64,000 bases of DNA, from NCBI RefSeq assembly GCF_000369525.1, contig NZ_KB850072.1:248001-312000 (forward strand), read 5' to 3'. A model generated the notes under the pieces. It did not search any database. It worked only from the letters and a program-made list of their open reading frames with translations, and was not told where the DNA came from. This DNA is from Acinetobacter higginsii (GTDB lineage Bacteria; Pseudomonadota; Gammaproteobacteria; Pseudomonadales; Moraxellaceae). Shown in pieces: positions 39,102-48,972 of this stretch (its first letter is position 1; every line of letters starts with the position of its first letter). Position numbers and translations under genes: made by a program.

Positions 39102-39245
39102 GGGCACTCCTAATGAGTGACAACGGTGTTGCCATGTTTTTTATAGTGATGTGCATTTGAAAAAATACAAGGGGGTAGGATTAGAAAATATAAAAAAAAG
39201 ACTAAATTACTCAAGATTCATTGCGGAAATAAGAAAAAAAGCATG

Positions 39246-39833
39246 CTAAGGCATGAAATAATAAAACTTTTTAGGGCAAAGTAAGGCATTTAATGGTTGG
39301 TCCCATTTCTGCCTTAATAGTGGGGTGTCAACATATTGAAATGTGTGAGCAAGGCCAAGACGGTAAGGACGATGTTTGGCTGATGCCAAGGTTCGATCAT
39401 AATAGCCGCCGCCCATGCCAATACGTGTTCCAAACTGATCACAAGCCAGTAAAGGCATAATGAGTAAGTCTAAATATGAAACATGTTTGCCACGACTTGC
39501 CATCGGCTCTTTCATTCCCAGGGGGTGATGGGAAAATCTCTTATTTAAATATTGTCTCGAGCTCACTTTTACCCAAACTAAATGCTGATTCATATTACAA
39601 ATCATGGGCAAATAAACTTGTTTATTTTGCCTAAAACAAAGCTTTAACAGTTGATCGGTATGTACTTCACCAAAGGCATGTAAATAAAGTCCAATTTTTG
39701 ATGCGGATTTAAATCGAGTAAATTGTCTAAGTTGAACCAAAACACGTTGTTCAGCTTTCTTTTGTTCGTAATGAGAGAGTTGTCTTCTTTTTGAACGGAG
39801 TTGTTTTCTTAATGTGTTTAATGTCTGACTCAT
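39246..39833 (-). CDS. fau: 5-formyltetrahydrofolate cyclo-ligase
   Basis: 195 residues. It converts 5-formyl-THF to 5,10-methenyl-THF with ATP. The N-terminal basic helix (LRKQLRSKRRQLSHYEQ) and the C-terminal signature (LLIMPLLACDQFGTRIGMGGGYYDRTL) are diagnostic. In E. coli this gene (ygfA/fau) lies directly downstream of ssrS and zapA. Here those genes are about 8.5 kb away with the adhesin block between. No 6S-like sequence lies next to this gene. Confidence 0.93.
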   Translation of the reverse strand: MSQTLNTLRKQLRSKRRQLSHYEQKKAEQRVLVQLRQFTRFKSASKIGLYLHAFGEVHTDQLLKLCFRQNKQVYLPMICNMNQHLVWVKVSSRQYLNKRFSHHPLGMKEPMASRGKHVSYLDLLIMPLLACDQFGTRIGMGGGYYDRTLASAKHRPYRLGLAHTFQYVDTPLLRQKWDQPLNALLCPKKFYYFMP

Positions 39834-40318
39834 AAGGTTTAAAAAAACTGTTTTGAGGTAAAGGCAATCATACCTGATTTACTGTCTGAATTCTAAAATC
39901 AAAGCTTTTTATACTTTTAAGTAAAATTAACAACTTATATATCAATCTGTATTTATTCTAACAAATATGGTTTTAATTATTTATTCCAATAATTAATGGG
40001 TGTTTGAGGTATTGAATATTATTTATTAATACATTAAAGAGTAATTACTCTATTTTTCATGTTCTTTATAAAATAAAACACAATAAAAACAAAATGAAAC
40101 AAATAATTATTTTTATTATTTTAATCAAATATTTAATCAATTGTTTGTTTTGTGAATATGAGAAATATATCTCACTTTATAGATAAAAATGTTTATTCAT
40201 ACTTTACCAATTTCCTTGGTTTTATTAGCATCCGCGACTCTTTTTTTAGCACCGAACTAAAAATGCTCATTGGCATTTTTAGACCATCAATAACTGTAGT
40301 AATTATCTGAGAATTTTT
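39834..40318 (+). promoter_or_regulatory. AT-rich upstream region of the ata-type gene with one hairpin
   Basis: No gene is seen. CTAAAAATGC-TCATTG-GCATTTTTAG (40257-40282) is a perfect 10-bp hairpin whose right arm ends 36 nt before the adhesin start. It may act as a leader hairpin, attenuator or protein site. The rest is over 70 percent A+T by eye. Confidence 0.45.
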
Positions 40319-41710
40319 ATGAATAAAGTATATAAAGTGGTTTGGAATGCATCGATTGGCGCATGGGTTGCAACATCAGAACTCGCAAAAAGCAAAACAA
40401 AAACCAAATCAAAAGTTCTCAATTTATCTGCTGCAGTTTTAGTTGGGGCTGTTACTTTCTCTTCAAATGCACTTGCAGGGACAGTACTGGGGAATGGAAG
40501 TAGCACACCGAATAAATGTAATAATTCTGGCTCTGTAATTGTAGGTGGGGGCAATACCCAATCTTGTGCAAATAGTGATTTTGCTATTGCAGTGGGTAAT
40601 GATGTGCAGTCAACAGGTAGAGGTTCAATTGCGATTGGTAGTGGCTCAAGAGCTGAGTCAAGACAACCGAATCTTGATGGTAAAGGGGCTATCGCAATTG
40701 GTAATGATGCAATTGCTTATGGGGATAATTCAGTTGCAATTGGTGGTCAAGCGAGTACAACAGAAGACTTTACAGTGTCTTTTGGGCATAAAAAAGGTGA
40801 TCCTAAGTACTATCAAGGTAAAGAACAAGGTGCTTGGGAAGACGATAGATTTTTAAGAGTTACAAATATCGCAGAAGGTGTCAAAGATAATGATGCGGTG
40901 AATGTATCTCAACTTAAAAGTGCCGTAGCAGAAGCAAAAACACATTACGTTAGTATTAATGATAATGGCACGAAAGGTAGCAATTATGAGAATGATGGCG
41001 CTAAAGGTCGTAACTCAATTGCTGTCGGTGTAAATACAACTTCTAATGGCATAGAGGCAGTCGCGGTTGGCTCAAATGCAAAAGGCGTAGGTACTGGTGC
41101 AATTGCTGTAGGTAGTGCAAGCGAGACAGTTGGTAGTGGTGATGTATCGATCGGTCGTAATGCATCAACAAAAGGTGCGACGGGTAGCGCGTCTAGATAT
41201 AGTAATCAGTCGATTGCAATTGGTGATCAAACTAAAGCAATCGGTGATCAATCCATTGCAATTGGCGCAGATGTAATTGCACGCGGTAACTCATCTGTTG
41301 CAATTGGTGGTGATGATGTTGATAAAATTGCTCGTGATACTGAATTAAGCCAAAAATACACCGAAATCACAGGCGGAAAGTTACAAGCTGGTAAATACCC
41401 AACAACTGAAGCAAATCATGGCTCTACTGCAGTTGGTGTTCAAGCTGTAGGAACAGGAGCATTTGCTTCGGCTTTCGGTATGACCTCTAAGGCGACAGGT
41501 GATGCTTCATCTGCTTTTGGTGTGATGTCAAATGCTGCGGGCAAAGGTGCTTCTGCATTTGGTGCTGTTGCACAAGCAACGGGTGATGGTGCCTCAGCAA
41601 TCAGATCACAGATACTAAGACTGAGCTCAACAACACGATCAATAACACCAAAACTGAATTTAACACCAAAATTGACAACACTAAGACTGAGTTGGAAAAC
41701 AAAGGTCTGA
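40319..41710 (+). CDS. 5' part of the ata-type adhesin (signal peptide and head)
   Basis: 463 residues. Residues 1-54 are the extended signal peptide ending SSNALA. Head repeats of the AIAVG/SIAIG/SAFG type follow ([26 protein letters not shown]), with one neck motif [13 protein letters not shown] near residue 195. From about residue 425 the translation leaves the adhesin frame and becomes Ser/Leu/Thr-rich text unlike the family, then stops. It lacks the membrane anchor, so it could not be displayed. Confidence 0.75.
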   Translation: MNKVYKVVWNASIGAWVATSELAKSKTKTKSKVLNLSAAVLVGAVTFSSNALAGTVLGNGSSTPNKCNNSGSVIVGGGNTQSCANSDFAIAVGNDVQSTGRGSIAIGSGSRAESRQPNLDGKGAIAIGNDAIAYGDNSVAIGGQASTTEDFTVSFGHKKGDPKYYQGKEQGAWEDDRFLRVTNIAEGVKDNDAVNVSQLKSAVAEAKTHYVSINDNGTKGSNYENDGAKGRNSIAVGVNTTSNGIEAVAVGSNAKGVGTGAIAVGSASETVGSGDVSIGRNASTKGATGSASRYSNQSIAIGDQTKAIGDQSIAIGADVIARGNSSVAIGGDDVDKIARDTELSQKYTEITGGKLQAGKYPTTEANHGSTAVGVQAVGTGAFASAFGMTSKATGDASSAFGVMSNAAGKGASAFGAVAQATGDGASAIRSQILRLSSTTRSITPKLNLTPKLTTLRLSWKTKV

Positions 41711-44700
41711 ACTTTGCCGGTAATGCTGGTGCGGATGTACATCGTAAGTTGGGTGAGAAGTTAAATATCGTTGGTGGTGCTGATGCTGCAACAGCAGAAG
41801 ACAAGACCAGCGGTGAAAACGTGATTACCCGTACCACAGCAGATGGCATCAAAGTTGAATTGTTGAAAGATGCGAAATTTGACAGCATCACCACTGGCGA
41901 CACGGTATTAAACGACAAGGGTGTAACCATTAAAGATGGTCCGAGCATCACTAAAGATGGCATCAATGCGGGTGATAAAGTTATCAGCAATGTTGCAGAT
42001 GGTTCAATTGCCAAAGGTTCAAAAGATGCAGTGAACGGTGGTCAGATTCAGAATATTTCTGACAGCATTAAGAACAGCATTGGCGGTAACACGACTGTTA
42101 ATAAAGACGGTAGCATCAGCACCAATAATATTGGCGGAACTGGTAAAGACAACATCAATGATGCAATCAAGTCGGTAGATGACAAAGTCACTACAGGTGT
42201 TAATGATCTGACCAATAAAGGTCTAAACTTTGCAGGTAATGCAGGTGCAGATGTACATCGTAAGTTGGGTGAGAAGTTAAATATCGTTGGTGGTGCTGAT
42301 GCAGCGACTGCAGAAGACAAAACCAGCGGTGAAAACGTGATTACCCGTACTACAGCAGATGGTATCAAAGTTGAATTGTTGAAAGATGCGAAGTTCGACA
42401 GCATCACCACTGGCGACACGGTATTAAACGACAAGGGTGTGATCATTAAAGATGGTCCAAGCATCACTAAAGATGGCATCAATGCAGGTAATAAGGTCAT
42501 TAGCAATGTTGCAGATGGTGTGAATGGTAAAGATGCAGTCAATGTTGACCAGTTAACCAAAGTTAAAGATGGTTTAGATGGCAAGATTACTGATACCAAT
42601 ACTAAGTTGGATGATGCGAAGAAAGACTTGGGTAACCAAATCACGGACACCAACAACAAGTTAGACGATGCAAAGAAAGACTTGGGTAAGCAAGGTCAAG
42701 AAACGACGGATCGCCTGACGATTGGTCAAACGGTACAGAAGATGAATACCGATGGTATTAAATTCTTCCATACCAATGCGGATACTTCTAAAGGCGATTT
42801 AGGAGCAACCAATGACTCAAGTGCAGGTGGTATCAACTCTACTGCGATTGGTGTAAATGCAATTGTTTCAACTGGTGCAGACAGTGCAGTTGCTTTAGGT
42901 CATAACAGTAAGGCTGGAGGAAAAGAGTCAATTGCAATTGGTCAAGGTGCCGAGGCATCTGGATTACAATCAATCAGCATTGGTACTGGTAACAAAGTGA
43001 AAGGTGATCACTCTGGTGCAATCGGTGATCCAACAATTGTTGATGGTGCGAACAGTTATTCTGTGGGTAACAATAATCAAGTGCTTACAAATGATACTTT
43101 TGTCCTTGGTAACAATGTAACCAAAACAGTAGCTGGATCAGTTGTGTTGGGTAATGGTTCAGCAGCGACAACGGGTGCGGGTGTTGCGGGTTATGCATTA
43201 TCTGCTATCACAAGTGCAGATAAGACAGCAATTGATAAAACAACTTCAACTACTGGTGCAGTTGCAGTGGGTGATGCGGCGAGTGGTATTTATCGTCAAA
43301 TCACGGGTGTTGCAGCAGGTAGTGACGATGCCGATGCCGTGAATGTTGCTCAGTTGAAAGCTGTGGGTAACCAAGTTGTCAAGACTCAAACTGCGCTTGT
43401 AGATAGTTTGGGTGGCGGTGCTAAAGTTAATAATGACGGTACAATTACAGGACCGACTTATAATGTAGCCCAAGGTAATCAAACCAATGTTGGCGATGCA
43501 TTAACGGCACTTGACAAAGCGATTGGCTCTGTAGGAACAACATCGAAAACGACTGTAACCAATGGTCAGAATATTGTTGTGAATAAGAGCAAAAATGCAG
43601 ATGGCTCTGATAACTATGAAGTTGCAACAGCAAAAGACTTAACTGTTGATTCTGTGAAAGCAGGTGATACTGTTCTGAATAATGCTGGTATCACAATTGG
43701 TAATAATACGGTTGTGTTAAACAACACTGGATTAATCATTGATGGTGGTCCAAGTGTGACGACTAAAGGCATTGATGCAGGCAATAAGCAAGTTATCAAT
43801 GTTGCAGCAGGTACGAAAGCAACTGATGCAGTAAACAAAGGTCAATTGGATAGCGCAATCAGCAATGTGAATAACACTGTGAATGAGCTTGCTAATAATG
43901 CAGTGAAATACGACGATGCCAACAAAGACAAGGTTACATTGGGTGGTGGAGCCAATGGCACCACGATTACCAATGTGAAAGATGGTACTGTTGCTCAGGG
44001 TTCTAAAGATGCTGTGAATGGTGGTCAGTTGTGGAATGTTCAGAAGCAAGTTGATCAAAACTCAACTGATATTCAGAACATTAATAACAACATTAGTAAC
44101 ATTAACAACGGTAAGTCTGGTCTGGTTCAACAGCAGACTGCCAATGGTGAAATTACGGTTGGTAAAGACACTGGTGGTACAAGTGTCAATGTGGCTGGTA
44201 AAGATGGTGATCGTGTTGTAACTGGCGTTAAAGATGGTGCAATTAGTGCGACATCCAAAGATGCGGTGAATGGCTCTCAGTTGAATGCAACAAACAAAAA
44301 AGTTGTTGAATTCTTAGGCGGCGGAGCTGGTTATGACAACATTACCAATAGTTTCACCAACCCAACCTACAATGTTGGGGGCAAAGATTACAACAATGTT
44401 GGCGGAGCAGTTGATGCTTTAAACAAAGCCGATCAAGCATTGAATAGTAAAATTGACAATGTAAGTAATCGTCTTGAGCAAGCATTCTACTCAACCAATC
44501 AACGTATTGATGACGTAGAGAAAAAAGCCAATGCTGGTATTGCCGCGGCAATGGCATTGGAAGCTGCACCATATATCGCTGGCAAATATACTTACTCAGC
44601 AGGTGCTTCTTATCATGGTGGTGAAAATGCAGTCGGCGTAACCTTACGTAAGACTGCAGATAATGGTCGTTGGTCAATCACGGGTGGTGTAGCTGCTGCA

Positions 44701-44751
44701 TCACAAGGTGATCCAAGCGTACGTATCGGTATCAGTGGCGTAATTGACTAA
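41692..44751 (+). CDS. 3' part of the ata-type adhesin (stalk and YadA anchor)
   Basis: 1019 residues from a TTG, open further upstream to the frame break. It has two copies of a stalk module ([19 protein letters not shown] to NVADG), further head-like repeats ([28 protein letters not shown]), necks ([23 protein letters not shown]), and a C-terminal coiled-coil plus four-strand YadA anchor ([20 protein letters not shown] to RIGISGVID). It has no signal peptide, so on its own it would not be exported. Confidence 0.75.
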   Translation: MENKGLNFAGNAGADVHRKLGEKLNIVGGADAATAEDKTSGENVITRTTADGIKVELLKDAKFDSITTGDTVLNDKGVTIKDGPSITKDGINAGDKVISNVADGSIAKGSKDAVNGGQIQNISDSIKNSIGGNTTVNKDGSISTNNIGGTGKDNINDAIKSVDDKVTTGVNDLTNKGLNFAGNAGADVHRKLGEKLNIVGGADAATAEDKTSGENVITRTTADGIKVELLKDAKFDSITTGDTVLNDKGVIIKDGPSITKDGINAGNKVISNVADGVNGKDAVNVDQLTKVKDGLDGKITDTNTKLDDAKKDLGNQITDTNNKLDDAKKDLGKQGQETTDRLTIGQTVQKMNTDGIKFFHTNADTSKGDLGATNDSSAGGINSTAIGVNAIVSTGADSAVALGHNSKAGGKESIAIGQGAEASGLQSISIGTGNKVKGDHSGAIGDPTIVDGANSYSVGNNNQVLTNDTFVLGNNVTKTVAGSVVLGNGSAATTGAGVAGYALSAITSADKTAIDKTTSTTGAVAVGDAASGIYRQITGVAAGSDDADAVNVAQLKAVGNQVVKTQTALVDSLGGGAKVNNDGTITGPTYNVAQGNQTNVGDALTALDKAIGSVGTTSKTTVTNGQNIVVNKSKNADGSDNYEVATAKDLTVDSVKAGDTVLNNAGITIGNNTVVLNNTGLIIDGGPSVTTKGIDAGNKQVINVAAGTKATDAVNKGQLDSAISNVNNTVNELANNAVKYDDANKDKVTLGGGANGTTITNVKDGTVAQGSKDAVNGGQLWNVQKQVDQNSTDIQNINNNISNINNGKSGLVQQQTANGEITVGKDTGGTSVNVAGKDGDRVVTGVKDGAISATSKDAVNGSQLNATNKKVVEFLGGGAGYDNITNSFTNPTYNVGGKDYNNVGGAVDALNKADQALNSKIDNVSNRLEQAFYSTNQRIDDVEKKANAGIAAAMALEAAPYIAGKYTYSAGASYHGGENAVGVTLRKTADNGRWSITGGVAAASQGDPSVRIGISGVID
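41698..42518 (+). repeat. 516-bp-period duplication within the ata stalk
   Basis: Bases 41698-42002 recur at 42214-42518 (305 bp, offset 516) with scattered mostly silent changes, such as gccggtaatgct versus gcaggtaatgca. The protein modules are almost identical. This repeat supports unequal recombination as the source of length change. Confidence 0.85.
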
Positions 44752-44765
44752 GGGACTCGTTATGT

Positions 44766-44787
44766 AGGAGAGCCCTTAGGCTCTCCT
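44766..44787 (+). other. hairpin between the ata-type gene and tpgA
   Basis: AGGAGAGCC-CTTA-GGCTCTCCT, a 9-bp perfect stem in the 65-bp gap. No T run follows, so it is likely an mRNA stability or processing element in a shared transcript rather than a terminator. Confidence 0.6.
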
Positions 44788-44816
44788 CATCTCCAATAGA
44801 TAAAGAGAGTTAAAAT

Positions 44817-45608
44817 ATGAAAAATATGATAAAAGCATTGGTTATCGGGATCACATCTTCTTTCGCAATGGTGACATTTGCAGCAGATGATGAAGTTGTT
44901 GTTCAACAAGAGGAAATCAAATTTCCAGCAGTTGAAAAGAGCTATCTCAAACAAGTGCAGCGTTATGAATACGATAATGTTGCTCGTTTAGGAACAGGTT
45001 TAACCAAAGACCAAATCCGACATGTATTGGGAAATCCTCAATTTAGTGAGGGTCTGTTCTTTGTTAAAACTTGGAACTACGTATTAGATGTTCGTCAGCC
45101 GAATAGCCAAGATTATTTACGTTGTCAGTTGCGTGTAGACTTTGACAAGCAAGCATTATCAGAACGCTTATCGTGGAAAGGCGAGGCCTGTGAAGGTTTA
45201 ATGGCTTGGGGAGCGAATAATCAAGTTCCAGCAGATACCAATTTAAATAGTCTACGTTCATCAAGTGTATTTTTTGCATTTGATCGTTCAAATGCCAATG
45301 CAATTGAACAGGGACCTAGTTCAGTGGCAGCAATTGCACAACGGATCAAACAAGCGCCAGCGAATAGCCCTGTAATTGTTGCTGGCTTTGCAGATCCTTT
45401 AGGTAAATTTGCCTATAACCATCAATTATCAGCACAACGTGCCAATACCGTTGCTAAGCTGTTGGTCAATGAAGGGGTTGATGCGAATCGCATTCAAATT
45501 CAAGCTAATAGCCAAACGGATCTATACCAGCAATGTGCTGGACATAGGGCAAATAGTCAACTTGTAGGCTGCTTAGCTCCAAATCGACGTGTAAATATAA
45601 GCTGGTAA
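44817..45608 (+). CDS. tpgA: TpgA-like peptidoglycan-anchoring partner of the autotransporter
   Basis: 263 residues. The signal peptide ends MVTFAADDE. Residues about 40-140 match the SmpA/OmlA (BamE-like) domain ([29 protein letters not shown]). Residues about 160-263 are an OmpA C-terminal peptidoglycan-binding domain ([51 protein letters not shown]). This layout and position match TpgA, which in Acinetobacter Tol 5 binds the trimeric autotransporter AtaA and anchors it to peptidoglycan. It is intact even though the adhesin gene is frameshifted. It sits in the same operon. Confidence 0.88.
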   Translation: MKNMIKALVIGITSSFAMVTFAADDEVVVQQEEIKFPAVEKSYLKQVQRYEYDNVARLGTGLTKDQIRHVLGNPQFSEGLFFVKTWNYVLDVRQPNSQDYLRCQLRVDFDKQALSERLSWKGEACEGLMAWGANNQVPADTNLNSLRSSSVFFAFDRSNANAIEQGPSSVAAIAQRIKQAPANSPVIVAGFADPLGKFAYNHQLSAQRANTVAKLLVNEGVDANRIQIQANSQTDLYQQCAGHRANSQLVGCLAPNRRVNISW

Positions 45609-45626
45609 ATTTATTCAATAAGAAAT

Positions 45627-45650
45627 GGCTGCTTAAGGGTGGCCTTTTTT
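45627..45650 (+). terminator. terminator after tpgA
   Basis: GGCTGC-TTAAGG-GTGGCC with wobble pairs, followed by T6. Confidence 0.7.
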
Positions 45651-46027
45651 ATTCCCGTGTAATACCTGATGGTAAAAAACTCTCCTTAATTTGAACGGTG
45701 TTCAGTACTTTGCTATAAGTGGCATTAATATTTGTCTATTTTTTTAATCTTCCTTTTTGTTTTAATTTATTGATTTTATGCGGTTTTTAATTTTCTGGTT
45801 TTATTCTGCATAAATAATAATTTTTGTGAACTGTCTGACAATTTGCTTTAATTTTGTTTAAAAAGTGATCTAATATACGCCGCATGAAATAACATTTTCA
45901 GATGTCAGTTTCATGTATCTAAATAATTAGATTGAATATTTGTGGGGTAAGTAACGAGAGTGGTTTCACTTCTTGGCTTGATAAAAATATTCAAATTTTT
46001 TAAAGCAGTTTTATAGAGGGAAAAACA
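45651..46027. other. AT-rich gene-free stretch
   Basis: No gene, repeat or stable hairpin is seen. A purine-rich AGAGGG ribosome-binding site for the next small gene lies at its end. Confidence 0.5.
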
Positions 46028-46228
46028 ATGTTGGATTCTAAAGAACTTATTGTACTCGATCAGATACTTGTCCTCACCAAAGAAGGCAAAAATGATTTAG
46101 TTTATGAAAATGACACATTACTAAAAGTAAAGATGATCTCGAATCAACACATTGTGGTCGAAGATGATTATCAGACCAATTTTCTATTAAAGCGACAAGA
46201 TGAAAATGTCGTTTGGTCGTTTATTTAA
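46028..46228 (+). CDS. small hypothetical protein
   Basis: 66 residues with AGAGGG 7 nt before the ATG. It is strand-rich and charged (ELIVLDQILVLTKEGK, LLKVKMISNQHIVVEDD, LKRQDENVVWSFI). No signal peptide, membrane helix or known motif. The good ribosome-binding site and balanced composition support it as real. Function unknown. Confidence 0.6.
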   Translation: MLDSKELIVLDQILVLTKEGKNDLVYENDTLLKVKMISNQHIVVEDDYQTNFLLKRQDENVVWSFI

Positions 46229-46458
46229 GCTGAGAAGAATCGCATCTGAGTCGAAAAATTGGTCATAAAATTTTATTATTCAATGGTTTATTTTTATAGT
46301 GCAATTCTGTGATTTGGATGTTTATTCTCGTATAGTCAATATTTTTTTGTATTTTGACTCAATTGACACCATCCAAAGAAAAGCAGTCAATTCTATTTCT
46401 ATGCTTTATCCTTAATTTGAATAAAACTATTGGGAAATAGCTAAGGATGGAACAGGTG

Positions 46459-47697
46459 ATGCAAAATAATAAATTCACGACATTTTTGAGGCCTTTCGCT
46501 GTGTCATGTATCTTGGCATCATCATTTGGGGTGATAAGTCCAAGTTATGCTGCGCCCGAAGGGAAACTAGATTTAACGCTTTCTCCGCATTCACAAAATA
46601 AAGTTAAGCAATTATTAAACGATCCCAAAACTTGGCAACAGATTCCTAAACAAGTCACTTTATGCGTGTTTTCTCCAAATGGTGAGCATAGTGAAGCATT
46701 TGAGCAAGCAACCAGTTACATCACAGAAATTCCAAGTATCGTCCGTGTAGCCAAACAGTTTGGTGTAAACATGAACGTGACACGTCCTTCGCATTTACAA
46801 TTCAAATTAGACTTTGATTACCCAAAATTGAAAAAACAGGCATCGACTGTGGTCAATCTCAAGGTCTATACCAATGAAGCTGTATTAACTGAAGATTTCC
46901 GTAGTAAACGTTGTGATGGGGCTGGAATTAGTAATTTACGTGCAAAACAGTTTAATAAGTTTGTGGGCAGTGTCGATGCGATAGGTGCATTACAAACCTA
47001 TAAGCAGCTCAGTTCAGTGATTCAGGTTTTGGCTAATCCAAAATTTGATGAAAAGATGACAAATAATGATTATGAAGTGGTTGGAATTGTACCGTTAGGT
47101 GCAGCCTATATCATGGTCACAGATCGTAATATTAATACCTTGGCAAAAGCCGCAGGTAAGAAAGTTGCCGTGTTCCAATTTGATGAGACCCAAAAGAAAT
47201 TGGTACAGAACGTTGGTGCTCAACCTGTCTCTGTTGATTTGGTAACTGTGGGTGGGAAATTTAATAATAAAGAAGTCGATATTATGGCAGGTCCAGCCAT
47301 TTTATTTGAGCCACTTGAATTGCAAAAAGGCATGACTGATAAATCAGGCAAGGCCGTCGGTGGGATTATTAAATTTCCTGTGATTCAAGTGACAGGGACG
47401 CTGATTATGCACCGTAATAAGTTTCCAGCAGGTATGGGATCGATTGCACGTGAAGTCATTTCTAAGCAGTTAAATCCTGCATTTGAATTTGTCGACAAGA
47501 TTGAAGCAAAAATTCCTGATAAATTTTGGTTGAAATTGAATGAAAGCGACAAACCTGGTTATGTTCGATTGATGCGTGAAGCGAGGATTCAAATGACCAA
47601 AGAAGGTTTTTACGACAAAGATATGATGAAGTTGTTGAAACAGGTACGTTGTTCACAAGACCCAAGCAATTATGAATGTGCTTTGAAAGATGAGTGA
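46459..47697 (+). CDS. putative periplasmic solute-binding protein
   Basis: About 412 residues from MQNNKFTTF. The signal peptide ends SPSYAAPEG. The fold-level pattern is that of periplasmic binding proteins: CVFSPNGEHSEAFEQA near the start, VTRPSHLQFKLDF, the CDGAGISNLRAKQF turn, and a second lobe with AGKKVAVFQFDETQ and GPAILFEPLELQKG. It resembles the uncharacterised solute-binding family (DUF6091) common in Acinetobacter. No transporter permease or ATPase is adjacent, so its ligand and partner are unknown. AAGGA lies 11 nt upstream of the chosen ATG, and a closer ATG upstream is an alternative. Confidence 0.75.
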   Translation: MQNNKFTTFLRPFAVSCILASSFGVISPSYAAPEGKLDLTLSPHSQNKVKQLLNDPKTWQQIPKQVTLCVFSPNGEHSEAFEQATSYITEIPSIVRVAKQFGVNMNVTRPSHLQFKLDFDYPKLKKQASTVVNLKVYTNEAVLTEDFRSKRCDGAGISNLRAKQFNKFVGSVDAIGALQTYKQLSSVIQVLANPKFDEKMTNNDYEVVGIVPLGAAYIMVTDRNINTLAKAAGKKVAVFQFDETQKKLVQNVGAQPVSVDLVTVGGKFNNKEVDIMAGPAILFEPLELQKGMTDKSGKAVGGIIKFPVIQVTGTLIMHRNKFPAGMGSIAREVISKQLNPAFEFVDKIEAKIPDKFWLKLNESDKPGYVRLMREARIQMTKEGFYDKDMMKLLKQVRCSQDPSNYECALKDE

Positions 47698-47777
47698 TAA
47701 GTCATATCCAAAGAATTGATCATTGAGTCTGCAGAAATGATTTACTTTATTTAGATTGATATCTATTAGAGTAAATC

Positions 47778-48218
47778 ATGGATGTGATTAATAAGATTAA
47801 AAGTAAATTACAAAAACAGAATGTAAGCTTGAATACACCGGCAACATGGCAGGAAATTTTGGCTTTTGAATACAAGTATCAAGTCAAATTATCGCCAATT
47901 TTAAGAACTTACTTCTTAGAGTTTAATGGTATAGCTAACCGAGATATGGATGATAACTATTTTACATTTTTGTCGCTGGCTGACTTTCAATTATTCGAAA
48001 GTATTTCAAGCTACTATGATAAAGATAAGTATTTATATCCGAACTGTTTTGTATTTTCGGACTATCTAGTCTGGTGTTGGGGGTATGTGGTACAACTCGA
48101 TCAGCTTGGTTTGGATGGTGTTGTATATCAAGTGGGAGGGGTAGAAAAAGTAAAAATTGCAGATTCTTTCACAGCATTTTTAAATCAATATTTAATCGAT
48201 AGTGATGAATTATTATAA
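47778..48218 (+). CDS. SUKH (SMI1/KNR4) family protein, orphan
   Basis: 146 residues. The SUKH pattern is visible: WQEILAFEYKYQVKLSPILRTYFLEFNG at the N-terminus (shown in part), then a FTFLSLADFQLFE strand-turn, a FSDYLVWCWGYVVQLD core, and VADSFTAFL-like ending (KIADSFTAFLNQYL). SUKH proteins are often immunity proteins against polymorphic toxins. No toxin gene lies nearby. It is next to the 6S array and shares the AT-rich accessory block. Immunity role is an inference from the family only. Confidence 0.72.
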   Translation: MDVINKIKSKLQKQNVSLNTPATWQEILAFEYKYQVKLSPILRTYFLEFNGIANRDMDDNYFTFLSLADFQLFESISSYYDKDKYLYPNCFVFSDYLVWCWGYVVQLDQLGLDGVVYQVGGVEKVKIADSFTAFLNQYLIDSDELL

Positions 48219-48326
48219 AAATAATTAATGGGGACTGTTAAAAGCATAAGGTTCATTCGAGATAAATGCTTTATTAAAGATATAATTAGAAGTTAAATTA
48301 TTATTTTAATTATATTTAAAAAAGAT

Positions 48327-48503
48327 ACTCCAGAGGTGCCGCTGCATGGTCGTTACCCTGAACCCGATGAGTTCAAGGTGGAGGTGACGCATACTTAATG
48401 GGTTTCCTACTCGAGGCAGGCATACACTCAAAATACACAGAACACATCCATAAATTTAAGTATCGGCAGGGGAATAGACGTACTGGCGAACACCCTAGAG
48501 ATG
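48327..48503 (-). ncRNA. ssrS: 6S RNA, copy A (most divergent)
   Basis: On the minus strand this has the 6S landmarks in order: 5' CATCTCTAGGG, the ATTCCCCTG box, and CCACCTTGAAC...GTTCAGGG followed by GCAGCGGCAC, ending in CCTCTGGAG. The two ends pair into a closing stem with one bulge. The apical stem keeps pairing despite different bases (CCTTGAAC with GTTCAGGG). 6S RNA is a promoter mimic that binds sigma-70 RNA polymerase in stationary phase. It is clearly diverged from copies B and C in the middle. Confidence 0.85.
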
Positions 48504-48509
48504 TTTCCT

Positions 48510-48537
48510 ATTATAGTTAAATCAACAACGACCACAA
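48510..48537 (-). promoter_or_regulatory. sigma-70 promoter of 6S copy A
   Basis: TTGTGG (48532-48537), a 16-bp spacer, and a perfect TATAAT (48510-48515), minus strand. Predicted start about 48503, at the first base of CATCTCT. Confidence 0.82.
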
Positions 48538-48645
48538 GAGTTAAATATTGTGATTTGTATGTTTTACTAACAATTAGAAAATTAAGTTTAATAAGATTAT
48601 AAAATCTAAAAACAGGATAAATCGTTATTTGAAATCAAATATGGG

Positions 48646-48829
48646 TCTCCAAAATGCCGCTGCATGTCTTTACCCTTGAACACTAAGGTTCAAGGTGGAG
48701 AGCGCTGTATATTATCTGGGTTTCCTACTCAGGGTAGGCATACACGCTAAATATTCAGAAACGCTTTCCGATTAAGAAGGATATCACGGCTCAGGGGAAT
48801 CAGACCGGCTGGCGTACACCTCAGAGATG
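48646..48829 (-). ncRNA. ssrS: 6S RNA, copy B
   Basis: Minus strand: CATCTCTGAGGTG at the 5' end, TTCCCCTGAGCCG, the CCTTGAAC...GTTCAAGG hairpin, GCAGCGGCA, and a 3' arm TTTTGGAGA. The order and text agree with E. coli 6S (for instance CCCCTGAGCCG and CACCTTGAAC). The ends form an 11-bp closing stem including G-U pairs. The core 48657-48814 differs from copy C at two positions only. Confidence 0.9.
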
Positions 48830-48835
48830 TTTTTA

Positions 48836-48863
48836 ATTATAGTGAAATTAGGGGCTGTCGCAA
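48836..48863 (-). promoter_or_regulatory. sigma-70 promoter of 6S copy B
   Basis: TTGCGA (48858-48863), a 16-bp spacer, TATAAT (48836-48841), minus strand. Predicted start about 48829. Confidence 0.85.
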
Positions 48864-48972
48864 GGGGAGAAAATAGAGAGATTTGTAAGTTTAAGTTTAC
48901 AGTTAAGATGTTAAATAGAAGTGACTGAATTGAAAAATATAATAAATAAATCGATTTTTTAATTAAAAAATA

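Larger units (their letters stand above)
40319..44751 (+). pseudogene. ata: trimeric autotransporter adhesin (Ata/AtaA type), frameshifted
   Basis: The whole locus encodes a type Vc secreted adhesin. It begins with the extended signal region [19 protein letters not shown], continues with YadA-like head repeats, then a long stalk, and ends in the YadA membrane anchor. The reading frame breaks at about 41593-41600: the head frame ends GDGASA, and the stalk resumes in the -1 frame as [14 protein letters not shown]. At the join, CTCAGCA fits both a head repeat (GCC TCA GCA) and the expected neck/stalk text (CTC AGC AAT CAG), which suggests a deletion between short repeats. Unless frameshifting or an assembly error is involved, no full-length protein is made. 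Confidence 0.8.

Noticed and set aside
39834..40318. Looked for a 6S RNA next to the fau gene, as E. coli synteny would predict
   Set aside because: The stretch is very AT-rich and lacks the CCCCTG box and CCTTGAAC hairpin; the 6S genes are at 48.3-49.2 kb instead.
41601..42659. Long minus-strand open frames inside the ata-type gene (for example 41601-42014 and 42048-42659)
   Set aside because: They are Ser/Val/Leu/Pro-rich mirror images of the repetitive stalk and repeat with the 516-bp period; they are composition artefacts.
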